From the NCBI GenBank assembly GCA_016802295.1, contig JAESIW010000200.1, positions 4,581,155 to 4,645,154 of the forward strand: DNA of 64,000 nucleotides, given 5' to 3'. This DNA comes from Brachionus rotundiformis. Taxonomy: Eukaryota > Rotifera > Eurotatoria > Ploima > Brachionidae. The position numbers and the translations under genes are program-made. This document shows, piece after piece, positions 32,406 through 44,106 of the stretch. Numbering within the stretch: the first letter of the stretch is position 1; each line of letters begins with the position of its first letter. Below the pieces are notes generated by a model. The model did no database searches. It saw only the letters and a list, made by a program, of their open reading frames with translations, and was not told where the DNA came from.

Positions 32406-33584
32406 AATCAATTAAGGTCGAAAATGCTTGAAATCTTTTAAATTTCTGATACTGATCATTCAAATTAGGTTCTTGCAAAAAAAATAAAATAAACATTTTA
32501 TTCATTTTTAAACTCTCAATTATTCATAGCGTTTAAATTTAATTTATTGGTCATAATTTGAGAAAAAATGATCAAATACTGTCGAGCTAGTTTTATAAGT
32601 TTTATAAATAGAATATTAATCAAGTAATTTTTAAATAAATTGTTTAATAGATTGAACTTTCCTACTTTTTTTTGTATATAAATTAAATTTTAATTTGTCC
32701 ATGGGACTTAACATTAATTAAAAATAAAGAAATTAAAATATAAGAAGGTGCATTAATCAGTACAGAATATTTTTTTAAATGGACGCTAAAATTAACCTAA
32801 TTGATAAAAGAGATAAAGGACCTAAATCAATCCTAAATTTATTCAATCTAAAATTGACTACTAATTAATTCCATTTTAAACTTCAGCTAAAAAATTATCG
32901 ATGATCCACAAAGAATGCGAAATCGAGTTCTAAGAGACATCAAATTCGTCTCATTGATGACAAAGATCGATACCATCCGTCAAAGTCAAAAAATTGACGT
33001 GGTATCGGCTATATCAAAACTACTAATAGATAAATTTCTGCAAAAAAGAGTCAAATGTTTTAAACATAAAGTTCAGCACTTCGTATGAAATTAATCAGTA
33101 TAACAAAAAACTTTTACTGTTTACGCTCAAGTTGGTCTAATTTTATCTTAAATTATCAAGCTAAAATTATTTTTCATTTTATGCTCAGTTATTATCATAT
33201 AGCTTTTTGTCACTTTTTAGCCCTAAGAGACTAGGCTGAAAAGAAGGACTGAGATCCATTATCAGTGAACTGAGGATTTCCTCGACATATTTAAATAAGT
33301 AAGCTTTTTTCAAGTCAGAATTACCTAATACATTGGGACTTTAGTTATTAGAATTTGAGGTAAATTTGATTTCCGAGTCATGAACTTAATAATTTTGAAT
33401 TAAAATTTTAATTAGGAAACAAAATTTTATTGGAACAAAATTAAATTAATTTTATCAATATCAAAAACTACAACTTTACAAAAACGATTGATTAACGATA
33501 AACAAACAATATAGAAAAGCACTGACAACAAAATTTACAAGTAAACGCTACTAAAGTGAATAATATTCTTCAAAAACAAAATTT
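32406..33584. other. Spacer with one open exon-like stretch
   Basis: Between about 32898 and 33087 the plus strand is open for some 60 codons, including DDPQRMRNRVLRDIKFVSLM and a Lys/Arg-rich end. It could be an exon or a fragment of a retroelement ORF1, but no family is recognised. The rest is AT-rich without features. Confidence 0.3.
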
Positions 33585-34322
33585 TTACTCTTTTCTTAAA
33601 CGCTTTGACGAATTTTTTGTCTGATTTGGAGATTCATTATGATGACTGGAAGCGTTCAAGTTTGTAATGTCACCGAGAACTGTCTTTTTTGGAGTAGATT
33701 CAGCTACAAGCTTGATCTGTTCTAAATCTTGATCGATTTCTATTTGTTCAGATGATAAATTTTGCTCACTGGACTTAGCTTGAGGCTTGGTTGTTCTCCT
33801 TTTGGACTTGTTTAACAAAACAGGGTTAATGAAAGGCACTGCGCCACTTTGAGTTATGACAGTCTTGGGTAACAACTTGTCTAATTCTTCATCATTTTTA
33901 ATAGCTAGGAAAATATCTCTTGGAGAAATGGTCTTTCTCTTTTGCTCATGTGACACATATCCTGATAATTCGAGAACTTCGGCAGCTAGATACTCTACTA
34001 TTGCGGCGATCATTACGCCTGAATTGGTTGCAATAGTCATTCGAGAATTGGATGCTTTTAGCTTTTTGATTATTCTAGAGACTGGAAAGTTAATTCCAGC
34101 CTTTTTTGATTTACTCTCACGTGGCTTGTCTGATCTATTAATTGTGCCCCTTTCCTTTCTTTCCTTTAAGATTTCATAGAGCTGTTTACCTCTTTCTACA
34201 GCCTTTTGCTTTTTGCTTAGAGAGGGAGCCGTAGAGCTTGTGGTTGACTGGGTTTGCATTTCTTGGCTACGATGTCTGGTCATAATTAGATGAGTTGGAG
34301 AGTCTTTGCTTTGCGATGACAT
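33585..34322 (-). CDS. Divergent histone H2A variant with long tails
   Basis: Single-exon gene of 245 residues. The central part, residues about 73-175, is an H2A histone fold: KKAGINFPVSRIIKKLKAS, then IVEYLAAEVLELSG, RDIFLAIKNDEELDKLLPKT and VPFINPVLLNK. The acidic-patch residues are kept (E-Y-L-A-A-E-V-L-E and N-D-E-E). The L1 region is not: canonical H2A has RVGAGAP-type sequence where this protein reads MTIATNSG. Canonical H2A is about 130 residues. This protein adds a Ser/Thr/Lys-rich N-terminal tail of about 72 residues and an acidic-then-basic C-terminal tail of about 70. The ATG at 34322 is the first in frame. Long-tailed H2A proteins are reported from bdelloid rotifers (established literature); whether this is homologous to them is inference. 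Confidence 0.9.
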   Translation of the reverse strand: MSSQSKDSPTHLIMTRHRSQEMQTQSTTSSTAPSLSKKQKAVERGKQLYEILKERKERGTINRSDKPRESKSKKAGINFPVSRIIKKLKASNSRMTIATNSGVMIAAIVEYLAAEVLELSGYVSHEQKRKTISPRDIFLAIKNDEELDKLLPKTVITQSGAVPFINPVLLNKSKRRTTKPQAKSSEQNLSSEQIEIDQDLEQIKLVAESTPKKTVLGDITNLNASSHHNESPNQTKNSSKRLRKE

Positions 34323-35955
34323 TTCTAAAAGTAGATAATTAAGAGGTTTAGATATAGATAATTCAGTGAGTGCTTTTATAGACGATCTAACTCTTGAGAA
34401 ATACCCCTACCCTTTTTAACGGTTCAATTTACAAGCCTTATTATTATTTGGATTAAGATCTTTTTTGCACATCTGGCATTCAATTAATCAATCAAGTTAT
34501 AAGGAATGTCCTCTTAATATTCACTAATGCAATACTCTAGTTAATTTCTTAAATGCGAAAGCATAAAACTTGGTTGATTTTAAAAGCACAGTGTATAGTA
34601 TGATATCAAATTTTTAATTGAATGAATTTTTGGTAATAAATTTCCTAAAATTGAGCTTACGAGTAAAAATTTAAAACTCTTATATTACCAACAAATAAAA
34701 AATATATTTTTTAACAAAAATTTCACTTATACCGCTTTTAATTGTAGTCTGATATATTGTCCCAAGCAAAAATTTGAATCAATAGGAAGAGATTTTAGCT
34801 TTGGACTAGTAAAGCCTGATTTTCTATTCATGTATTTCTTCATGGCTAAAAAAAAGCGCGCAAAATTTGTTAACAGATCATTTAAAAAATAGAATAAAAT
34901 AAATGATAAAATAGTTTCTAATTTAAATGCAAAATAAAATATTAATACTAAGATATTGTCATTATTTTTAAAACTACCGCATCAAGCCCCTATTTTAAAG
35001 TAAAAAATAATAATAAACTCGGTGTTTGATGCGGACCTAAACGCGTGATTACGCTTTTAGAGCATGCACTCAAAGTTTACAACATAATAGCATGGACAAG
35101 ATGTACTTTGGTGGATGATCCAAAGGTGTTATTTAAAAAATTATATTTTTTGATGTGTGGCAAAGCATGTTATACCATAGTTATGCATAAATACCATATG
35201 AACAATGTGTATTCCTAAACCCGAACTTTTTCTATAAAACTTAATTTTTAACCTCGCACCATTACCATTATCAAAAATATAAAAAAAACTATTTTTGATA
35301 TTTTTTAATTTTTTTTCAATTGTAAACACCACACCATAACTCAAAAATTTGAACTAAATTTGAAAAAGTATTGTTAATTTTTCGTAAAAAAGGTGCAACA
35401 GAGAATGTTGCACTATGTTGCAGTATTTTTTTAAATATATTTTATTTTAGTAAATTTTAATTTATCAAAAAAGGAAGAATTTTTATTCTGTTTGTTTTTG
35501 AAATTTACAATACCATTTGAGAATCATATTTATTTTTCTTATTTTCACTTTTTTATGCGGGGTCATAAAGCTTTTAGTTTTTAACCTGGCGTTTTTGCAG
35601 ATATTTTGAGTTTAAACATGAAGAGCCGAATTTTTATCCACGCCTCATAATAAGGCGGATATTAACATGTGGTCGATGGTCACTATTGTGAGCACTAAAA
35701 CCTAAGATTTAAAATTTATCCCAAAGGTTCACGGTATTAAGGACTTATATTTGCAAAATCATTTTTATTATTTCAAGATTACTGGTTTTTGGTCTTTTTC
35801 GGCGATGAAGGTTCTACTATATCTTGATACATAATAAATTAAAAATAAATTTTTTAAAAAATCTTTTATTAGAAATTAAGTTTTCAGTCTGAGTAGAAAA
35901 ATATCTCTCTATTCCGTTTTAGGAATGAAATAACAAAATAAAACGATTTTCTAAT
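34323..35955. other. Spacer with unclassified debris
   Basis: The minus strand at 35344-35141 is open (YGVVFTIEKKLKNIKN…) and the 35040-35120 stretch is GC-richer than its surroundings, which suggests an old coding or mobile fragment. I cannot assign either. No gene is called. Confidence 0.4.
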
Positions 35956-36536
35956 TTAGCATGGATCAGTATTTCTTACAGTCATAAGCAATGAAACAAT
36001 AAGACCATAGATAGCCAATACTTCGGCAAAAATAAGAATCAAAATCATTCCGACATAGAGACGAGGTTGTTGAGCAGTTCCTCTGACGCCGGCATCACCA
36101 ACAATGCCAATAGCAACACCAGCTCCAAGACCTGACAAGCCAATACTCAAACCGGCACCCATGTGCAAAAATCCTCTTAAATGTATTTTATATTATCTTT
36201 TTATACTTTCTTTTAGTTGACTTACGCCTGTAAGCTATATTTAGAATCAATTTTTCCTTGAATCAATACAGCTACGACCAAACCGTATATGGCAATAATA
36301 CCGGCCATAATAACTGGAATCACTGATTTCATAATAAATTCTGGCTTGAGGACAGCAGCTGATGAAATACCAACTCCAGCTCTCGCGGTTCCATATGCAG
36401 CGCCCAAAGCTTTTGGAACATAAGTTTAATTGTAAAAAAATAGAGTCAAAATTAAACCTGTGAAAACCATTGCTGATGTTGCGCCAACTACGCCGAAAAA
36501 TGGACTATAAGCTGGGCATCTGTCTGAATCAGTCAT
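35956..36536 (-). CDS. V-ATPase 16-kDa proteolipid subunit c (copy 2)
   Basis: Paralogue of the gene at 29784. Three minus-strand exons (36536-36458, 36409-36226, 36175-35956) give 160 residues. The chain runs [79 protein letters not shown] and [19 protein letters not shown]. The last segment contains the essential proton-binding Glu (FAEVLAIYG). It carries an intron (48 nt) near the N-terminus that copy 1 lacks; the second intron sits at the equivalent place in both. The donor of intron 2 is a strong GTAAGT. The C-terminus, TVRNTDPC, differs from copy 1 but both end in Cys. The two copies differ enough to be an old duplication. Confidence 0.96.
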
Positions 36537-37024
36537 TTTAAACTTTTTACACTAAAAAAAATTTTTTTTTAACTGTATATGAATATTATTTCTAAAGATA
36601 ATTTTAAGTTTTAATAGAAAAAAAGATATAAAAAGCCTAATCTTTATAAATCACGAGCTAGAGACCTATTTAAATGTTAAAGCTAGTCAGAATAACTGAT
36701 CATATGATTTATTTTAAAATTTTTCTCATTAATAGGATATTTCTGTACTTTATCAATTTTATTTTTATCAAAATTTTAGCTTTTTTACATAAAATTAAAA
36801 TTAAAATAATTGAGTATTTTTTTTAAAAATAAGTTTTTAGCTAATGACTTATGAGTCTTTTTACTTATATAATTTTAAAATATTTTTGAAGAATAACACT
36901 AAAAATAGTTTGCTTTTAATGGAAAAAAAATTTTTTAAGCTTATATTTTATTTAAATATTTTATATATTATAACAACCCATAAAAATAAGATTAAAAAAA
37001 TATTTTCCAATAAAACATTGATTG

Positions 37025-37330
37025 ATTGATAAACAAGTCGCTACAATTTATGTTATTGCATCGATTCAAATATTCTGTAGTAATGCCAAACTTAGAAGCT
37101 ATCCTATCACATGTATCACCAGAAACAGCATTGTACAATCTTGATCCTCAACTTATTATGTTTAGAAGGCAAATCCATTGACCAGAATATAAATTGCTGC
37201 AATTAATTGTGGGATTTAGCTTAAAAAATCACCAAGTATTGATTTAGCCAGAGAAGAACGTGTATCTCCTGATTTATACGATAAATGTGCCTGTGGATCT
37301 ATGCTATAAAATTTTCCAAGTTCGTATGGT
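37025..37330 (-). pseudogene. LysM-domain gene relic
   Basis: On the minus strand three blocks resemble LysM carbohydrate-binding modules of the Cys-containing fungal type. LSYKSGDTRSSLAKSILGD (about 37290-37235) is a first-half motif. LNPTINCSNLYSGQWICL (37218-37165) is a second-half motif with its two Cys. LYNAVSGDTCDRIASKFGIT followed by LNRCNNINCSDL (37140-37030) is a nearly whole second module. A frameshift separates the first two and a stop lies between the second and third. It is therefore a decayed remnant of a tandem LysM protein. A source outside animals is possible given the domain type, but this is inference. Confidence 0.7.
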
Positions 37331-39177
37331 TGATACATTGTCAACATTGTTCGTTTAAATAATTTAACAAACTTGAGTAAAGCTGAACCTTTAAATACTA
37401 AATTTTTTGGTAAAACTAATACTAAATCTTGTGATTATGTGAATTTGATACAATCATTAGAAAATAAAAATTAAAAAATTTCTTTCGTGATTGTTTAAAA
37501 TACGAGACTTTTAAAAATTAGTTTTAGTTCATTTAAACGAATCAAAATTATTATATTTCAATCATCTGGCAAATATATTGGAATATGATGTATGAATATT
37601 ACGAAAATCATGATTTTCGATTTTTGAATAACAAGATGTTTTACTTTAAAATCACACTTTTACTTCTAGACATTCCTTTCCCCTTATTCATGAAGAATTC
37701 AAATAACATATCCAAGCCATCTTAGTAATCCTGTCAAAAATGTTGAATATTTATTCATTACTTTCAATTGCCTCTCAAATTGATCATTTGCCTTTACTTT
37801 TGCATCACTGCATTATCATCCTAATATGTTCATTATCCGCTAGGGTAGAAAAAGGACATCTTACATCACAAGGGCTTAAATAAACTAAAATTACAAACAG
37901 AATCAATTTTTTGAATTGAGTGAAAGATATGTTTGATCAGAAATGAGTCATTCTGTCCCATTAGTTCTCATGCTGGTGCAAGAATATTAAACAAGTTTCC
38001 AATCAAGATATGCCGGATACCCGACTTCATTGTGTAACGGCCACCTTAATATTTCTTCTTTTTTTACTGAATCCTCAATTACTTACACATGTTTAAAAGT
38101 CTTATTCTTTTCTTATTTTATTTTACTTTTTTATATTAATATGAAGGGGCCTTAGTCCGGTATATTTTTTTTTCACTTAATTTTTTTTTATTATCTTTGA
38201 TTAATGAAAAATAAAAATTTAAAAAAAATGCTTTTTTTTTATTTTCCCGCCTATTATATACGAAAAAACAATTTTGTTCACGAAAAAAAAAACAATTCTA
38301 AATTTATGCAACATACTCTATAATTTGGTGTCAGTTAACATGACTCTAATTAGCCCCATTAATTTTAAGTCCATTTGATTTAGCTTTATTCGATAGGTCT
38401 TATGTCTTGTGTACCAGATATCATTATTAACATCTACTAGGTCTAATCCACTAGGTCTAATTACTGTTGTTTACCCCTTGGGCTATCAATCAAAATTAGG
38501 AATAGTGTTGAAGAGAGACCATATTCTTGCCTGATATATATTTTAAATTGTTAACCCATAACACCTTACATAGTTCTTTTATACCTTAAAATTAATCAAA
38601 ATGATTGATGACTTTGGTAATACATGTGTAGTTCGGATAGTTGCTGAATGATTGATTTACTTCTTTAGTAAGCTTGGTGTTGACTGACTCCTGCTTATCT
38701 ATGCAGCGATTGCTACAAACTTGTTTTAAAAGGAAAGATGAAAATGGTCTAAATTGAAATTAGAGAATGACCAGTATCATCACATAAAAGAAAGGATCAA
38801 TTTTTGATAAAAATCAACATGTTTTTAAATAGTTAAATTGCAACCATATACAGTCGTGTTACGATATATGTATTTTACTATTTAAAATATAGTATATTAT
38901 TAATATATTTTACGAAAAATATAGTAAAAACCAAAATGTCCAAAAAAAAACCGAAATTTTGACATTTTTTAAAAATTTTTTGTTTTTTTTTAGTTTTTGA
39001 TTTTTAAAGAAAAACAAATTGTAAGTTTTACTTTGTTTTACCTTTTTTTACGTAAATAAAGATAAATTTTAATTAAAAAAAGTAAAAATTTGTGTACTTC
39101 ATATTTAACAGAAAATAATGTGTTTTAGGTAACTTAATCTTTTATAGTTTTCAAGAATTAAAAATAATTTAAAGGTA
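37331..39177. other. Spacer without recognised genes
   Basis: No gene recognised. A palindromic AT stretch with TATTTTACTA and TATTTTACGA blocks lies at about 38868-38945. Similar TTTACGATnn/GTAAAATTTGGTAAAAT pieces recur at 43740-43810 and 54005-54090, hinting at a dispersed repeat. Confidence 0.4.
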
Positions 39178-39735
39178 AGATCACCGCCAAAATCACCGGA
39201 TTTAAACCCAACAGAGCTTTTGTGGTTTTGTGAAGTTCAGTACAAAAGAACAGAACAAAATGTAAAAAAATAAAATAACTTTTTTTCTAAAAGTTTAAAA
39301 TTAATTCTGTGAATGCAGAATGATGCAACATTCAAAGTTGCATCAACTGTAAAAGTCTGCAAATGATGTGCAAAATGCACTACACTCGATTATATTGAAA
39401 TTTAATTTCTGCTGAACTCTGCAAAATTAGCAGACATAGATATTTGATGCAACTTTGGATGTTGCACCATTCTGCATTCACAAAATTAGGTTTAAACCTT
39501 TAGAAAAAAAGTTATTCAATTTTTTTACACTTTTTTCTGTTCTTTTTGCTATTTTGTACTGAATTTCACAAAACCGCTTTTGTGGAATGAGCTAAAAGTT
39601 TATATAAGGGGCAAAAACATAAAAAGCGAATTAGATGCGTTTGATACAATTTTGAAGTTTGGAAAAACATTAACTCCCGAAAAGTGTCAGAATTATATAA
39701 ATCACTTAAAAAAAGTTAGAATTTTTATAACTTTA
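39178..39735 (+). pseudogene. Tc1/mariner transposase C-terminal relic, split by a MITE
   Basis: The plus strand reads SPPKSPDLNPTELLW up to 39223 and, after a 352-bp insertion plus its target duplication, resumes LLWNELKVYIRGKNIKSELD to about 39735. In Tc1/mariner transposases the block SPDLNPIExxWxxLK carries the last Asp/Glu of the DDE triad; both acidic residues survive here. Removing the MITE and one 8-bp repeat restores one frame. The N-terminal half of the transposase is not recognisable upstream. Confidence 0.85.
39224..39575. mobile_element. Foldback MITE with 8-bp target duplication
   Basis: A 352-bp element whose arms are inverted repeats of roughly 130 bp. The left arm begins GGTTTTGTGAAGTTCAGTAC and the right arm, read on the minus strand, begins GGTTTTGTGAAATTCAGTAC. 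Shared inner blocks include GAATGCAGAATG and AAAGTTGCATCAA. The flanks are exact GCTTTTGT (39216-39223 and 39576-39583). It has no coding capacity. An 8-bp duplication would fit hAT-, Merlin- or MULE-type mobilisation; the GG terminus does not decide between them. Diverged arms occur at 1469-1590 and possibly 45030-45150. Confidence 0.9.
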
Positions 39736-40505
39736 AAAATTATTTATTAATAAAATTAAAATTAAATAAATAAAAATTTGAATTAAGGCGGGTTGTGAAG
39801 TTGGTTTCAATTCAATCATTTAAATTCAGAAAAACTTGAATAACTTTTTTACTAAAAGAGATAATTTAGTTCTATAAAATACCAATTTTTTTTAATTATT
39901 TTGGTTTTCAAATAAAAGTGAAATAAAAAGATTTTACAACAAATAAGAATTTTTTTAAAGAAAGTTTGTCCTTTTTTTATGTAAATCTTCGTAATTTGAC
40001 AAAAATTTACGATAGTTAACGTAAATTAACATATTCCATTGACAGAGACTTTTTTCAAATAAAAAAAAACTATAAAAATTATTATTTTACAAAAAATTTC
40101 AAATTTTTTTCAGTTAATATTTAATTTTTAGCATTCAATATTTTATATATGAAATGACTTTGACTAAATTTTAGGGTTCTATAGGAAAAAGAAAGAAGCT
40201 TGATTAAAATCATTTTGAAAAGTAAATTTAATATTTATATGAAAATTAGGGAAAGGCCGAACTTGTTCATTAAAACGAAAATACAAACAATTAAAATAAA
40301 GTTAGATACTTGATTTTAATGAATGCTTTTCCATTTACATTTATTGTTCCTCTTATTCAGAATTTTAATCTTTGAAATAATTTTAAAAAAATATTCTGCA
40401 ATATTTATTTATTTTTTTTTTTTTAATAAAATAATATTTACATTAAAGATTCAAAAAATAAATTATTAAATTTCGGCAATTATATTCAATGCATTTCGTT
40501 CAAGT
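39736..40505. other. AT-rich spacer (3' flank of ELMOD)
   Basis: No gene recognised. Confidence 0.5.
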
Positions 40506-41740
40506 TCATGGGTTCAAAGCATACCGTTCCACAAAACTTCTTCGATCAATTACTCCTTCAGTTATATGTGTGTATGGCTCATTAATAAGCTTGAGCTTTA
40601 CCAAAGACAAAAATTCCTTGGACAACGTTTCAAATTGCATTATACTCTCTGGTTCTTTATAAAACCAAAATTCATTAAATTCAATAAAAACACTAACTTA
40701 AAATAAAATGTTATTAAAAAATCAAACTCTTAAAATTTTTCTTTACCAAATATTCTGTAAAAATTTTCCAATTTAATTTTGTCTATCTTAAGAAATTCGG
40801 AATAATTATAAAAATGGGTTTTTAGGTCTCCATCAATTAACAGTTTGTACGCCCATGCAATTACGTTTATTCCAACAATTGCGAATGAATAGCCGTATTT
40901 TGGATGCTTTGACTTGGAAAATATATTCTTAGCTATTTCGTTATGCTTGGTCACTAAATAACTAAAGCATTAACAAACACTTTAAATTAAACAAATTGAT
41001 AATTTTTTTGCTTAATTTTACTTAAGTGAGTTGAGAGCCAACATGCCCATGCCCCTGAAGTCAGTAGATGGATCATCACCTTGAAATCCGAGCTCCCTCC
41101 ATTTTCTATTTTTAATCGAATCTGGCCTTGCCTCGGCTTCCGGTTTCAGACCCGTCCACAAATCTACCAGCAAGCTCAGCTGTGAGGCATCCTCATGCGA
41201 AAATTTCTCACTTCTTATTAAATCTACCTGTCGAATAAGGCTATGATAGGCATTTATTTTTATCAACGCATCTTTCATCAAAAATGAAAACCTAAAAAAA
41301 TCAGCTTTTAATTCAGTTTGGTCAGGACATTTTTCCTACGTGGCATTCTCGGCAGCTATGTGCTTTATTTGCATTATGTTAAACACAATGTCATCCTCAT
41401 AACCATCACTCACTGTCTCCGAATTGATCAAATTCCTCAAATAGGAATTGGATGATTTTTTAAAACTATTTTCTTAATTTTATAAATAAAAAAACAATTT
41501 AAAAAATATATTTTTTTTTAATTTTAAACCTATTTTCTTTATGCGTACGGCCTGGATTTTTTCATTTTTGCATATGCGCTCCAGCTCGGACTTCCCGGTG
41601 ATCAAGTGTAGAATGAATTTTGACATACGATTTATATAATGTAGCAAAATTTCAATTAGTAGAAAGTTCCAAATAGAGTGTATCTTGTCGCCAAAAATTA
41701 AATAATACTTTGGTTTGGTTGTTTTTTGTGGATTATTCAT
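40506..41740 (-). CDS. ELMO-domain protein (ELMOD1/2-like)
   Basis: Minus-strand gene of five exons (41740-41530, 41472-41340, 41291-41022, 40961-40747, 40696-40506) encoding 339 residues; phases agree at every junction. ELMOD proteins are GTPase-activating proteins for ARL2/ARF-family GTPases. The N-terminus has a hydrophobic helix and LITGKSELERI, as in ELMOD2. The ELMO domain includes LLVDLWTGLKPEA, WRELGFQGDDPSTDFRGMGM (with the Arg used by the family for GAP activity), HPKYGYSFAIVGINVIAWAY and FNEFWFYKEPESIMQFE. The protein ends RRSFVERYALNP. It is somewhat longer than human ELMOD2 (293). Introns are 48-60 nt. ELMOD1 and ELMOD2 cannot be told apart from this. Confidence 0.94.
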
Positions 41741-44106
41741 CGAAAATTGGAACTCAAGTCTAGATTCTATTATTTAAATATTAAGACTCCATGTTATTTA
41801 AAATCGATTTAATTATTTTTAGGGTAAACTATTTTGAGTTTAATTATTTTCTAATCCGGTGATGTGTTTGAACAAAATTTAAAAATAAATTCACTTAAAA
41901 TCTAAAATTATAATTTTAAAAATATTGAGACAATGGCTTGGAAATTTGGCTTCCCGTATAAAAATTTTCATAATTATTTTTCGTTACGAAGAATAAATTT
42001 TTTTTATAAACTTATAATAAAAATTTAATTTGAAAGAAATTCTAAGACAAAATAATTTAAATTCTATTACACAAGAGTAAAGTCTAAACTACCTTGTTTA
42101 GGAACTCGAGTCGAGCAATTATGACTCAACTAAGGACTTAATTATTTATGAATTTTTCAAAAATTAGTTTGGCCTAAAAACATAAAATAAAAAAATCTTA
42201 AGTGTAAACTTGTTTTCTTCGCCGATCGTAAACATTTCTTCAATGTATGCCACTTAGCCCAAAACAAGTGACAATATTTTTGAAATCTGAATGATTGATT
42301 TAGCTCAAAAAGCAATCAAAATAATTGCTAGCAAACTAAGCAGTTGAAACCAATTAATTCTAAGTTTATATATGGTCCACAGGTTGTTTATAGAACCTTT
42401 TTTAAGGCGTTATTTAATCAAATTCTGATTTGGTCTTAATAAAAAAGCTTATTTCTGAGGGCCAGCGGTAGATCTCTTTTAGAGCAAATTAAGTCTATGG
42501 GATATTGTGCGCTTTTATCTTTTTTTCAAAGATATATTGTTGAATACATTTGTATGGAGCAAACTTAAAAATCATCACTTTGGATCTAGATAAAAATTGT
42601 ATACAAATTACAAAAGGCAAAATTTGGTTAAATCTGCTTAGAAATTCAAATATTTTTACTATGATTATCTCATTTTTAACAAAAAAAATCCAGGTCTTAT
42701 TAGCTTTTAAGTAAAATACTAGGTTTTACTTAATCACTAATTTAGCATTTTGCACGGTCCAAATTCAATAAAATAGTTTTTGTAAAATCAACTTTAAATT
42801 AAAATATAATTACTTTTTTAAAGTATATTTTCTTATGATATATTGTGATTTATAAAATATCAAGATTCTAGAAGTCTAATTTAAAACGGTCTAAAAAAGT
42901 CCATTAAGCACCACATAGTAATAAATTAATTGTATAAAATTTAAATTATTGAAAATTAATCATGGTGTTTATGCTTTTTCAATTTCAAAATAATTAAAAT
43001 AAATAATTAGTTTTAAAATCGCTTTCTTAAATCTTCAAATGAATCTAAATTTAACTTCTATTCAATAATGTTAAAAATATAAACAGTTTCTAAAATTAAA
43101 ATGATAAAATAAATGTATGTATGTAATAAGCATTAATAATTTTTAATTATCTATAATTTCAATAAATGAATATTCCATAGAAATAAAAATTTAGAATTGA
43201 AATAAAACTTTATTTAAAACTATATTATCTGAATTTAAGATCATTCGAGAATTACTAAATTAACTCTGGATTGAGTTATGAAAATTAAATAATTAATTAA
43301 AATTAATTTCCATATTGTTTTCGAAATGGTAATGTGTTTTCTAAAAAGTTAAACAAAAATTTTTGAAATCAAATCCAGAATCAAACACCATCAACTACAA
43401 TTTGATCATAATTTTTAACATTTTTTATTTTTTTTATTTAAAAAATAATTTTGCCTTTGCCCAGCGTTTGTCTGAATGGCATTAAATCCTCACGCTACGA
43501 GGAAAAAGTTAGAATTTTAATTACAAATTCGATTAAAAAATTTAAATTAATTTATCAAAAAAATGATTTAGTAATTGTTAGTAGTTTAAGATTAAGTGAT
43601 CGAAAGGAGTTTTATAGCGTAGTTTGTTAGCAGTTTTGAACTTGAATCCTAACATTTGAGATCGTATGTATGGCCTTTTCTTGTATATAAATTATACATA
43701 TTTTTTTACTGAATCTTAACAGGCTTTTAAGTGAAAAAGAGGTATTTTACGAAAAATTAGGTAATTTATCAGGATTTTACGATGATTCAGGTAAAATTTG
43801 GTAAAATTCAAAACGGCCAAAAATTTTTGAAAAAAAAATTTAAATGAATATTTTAAACAGAATTAGCTTATTAAATAGTAAAAAAAATGATAAAAAATGT
43901 GTTGACGGACCATTTTCTGCTCCTGAAATAGGACTTGTACTCTTTTAGCCATAACTTGTATATAATTAAAGATATCAATTTTATTAATATTTATTAAAAC
44001 AAGAACCCGTATCAAAACAATAAAAGAAAGGAATTTTTAAATATGTAAATTATATCGTAACCAGCAACAATTCAATCAATTTGACAGACTTAGTTACCTA
44101 ATTAAA
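41741..44106. other. Long AT-rich spacer
   Basis: No gene recognised. A repeat-like block with TTTTACGATGATTCAGGTAA and GGTAAAATT elements lies near 43740-43810 and resembles the interior of the hairpin element at 53990. Confidence 0.45.
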
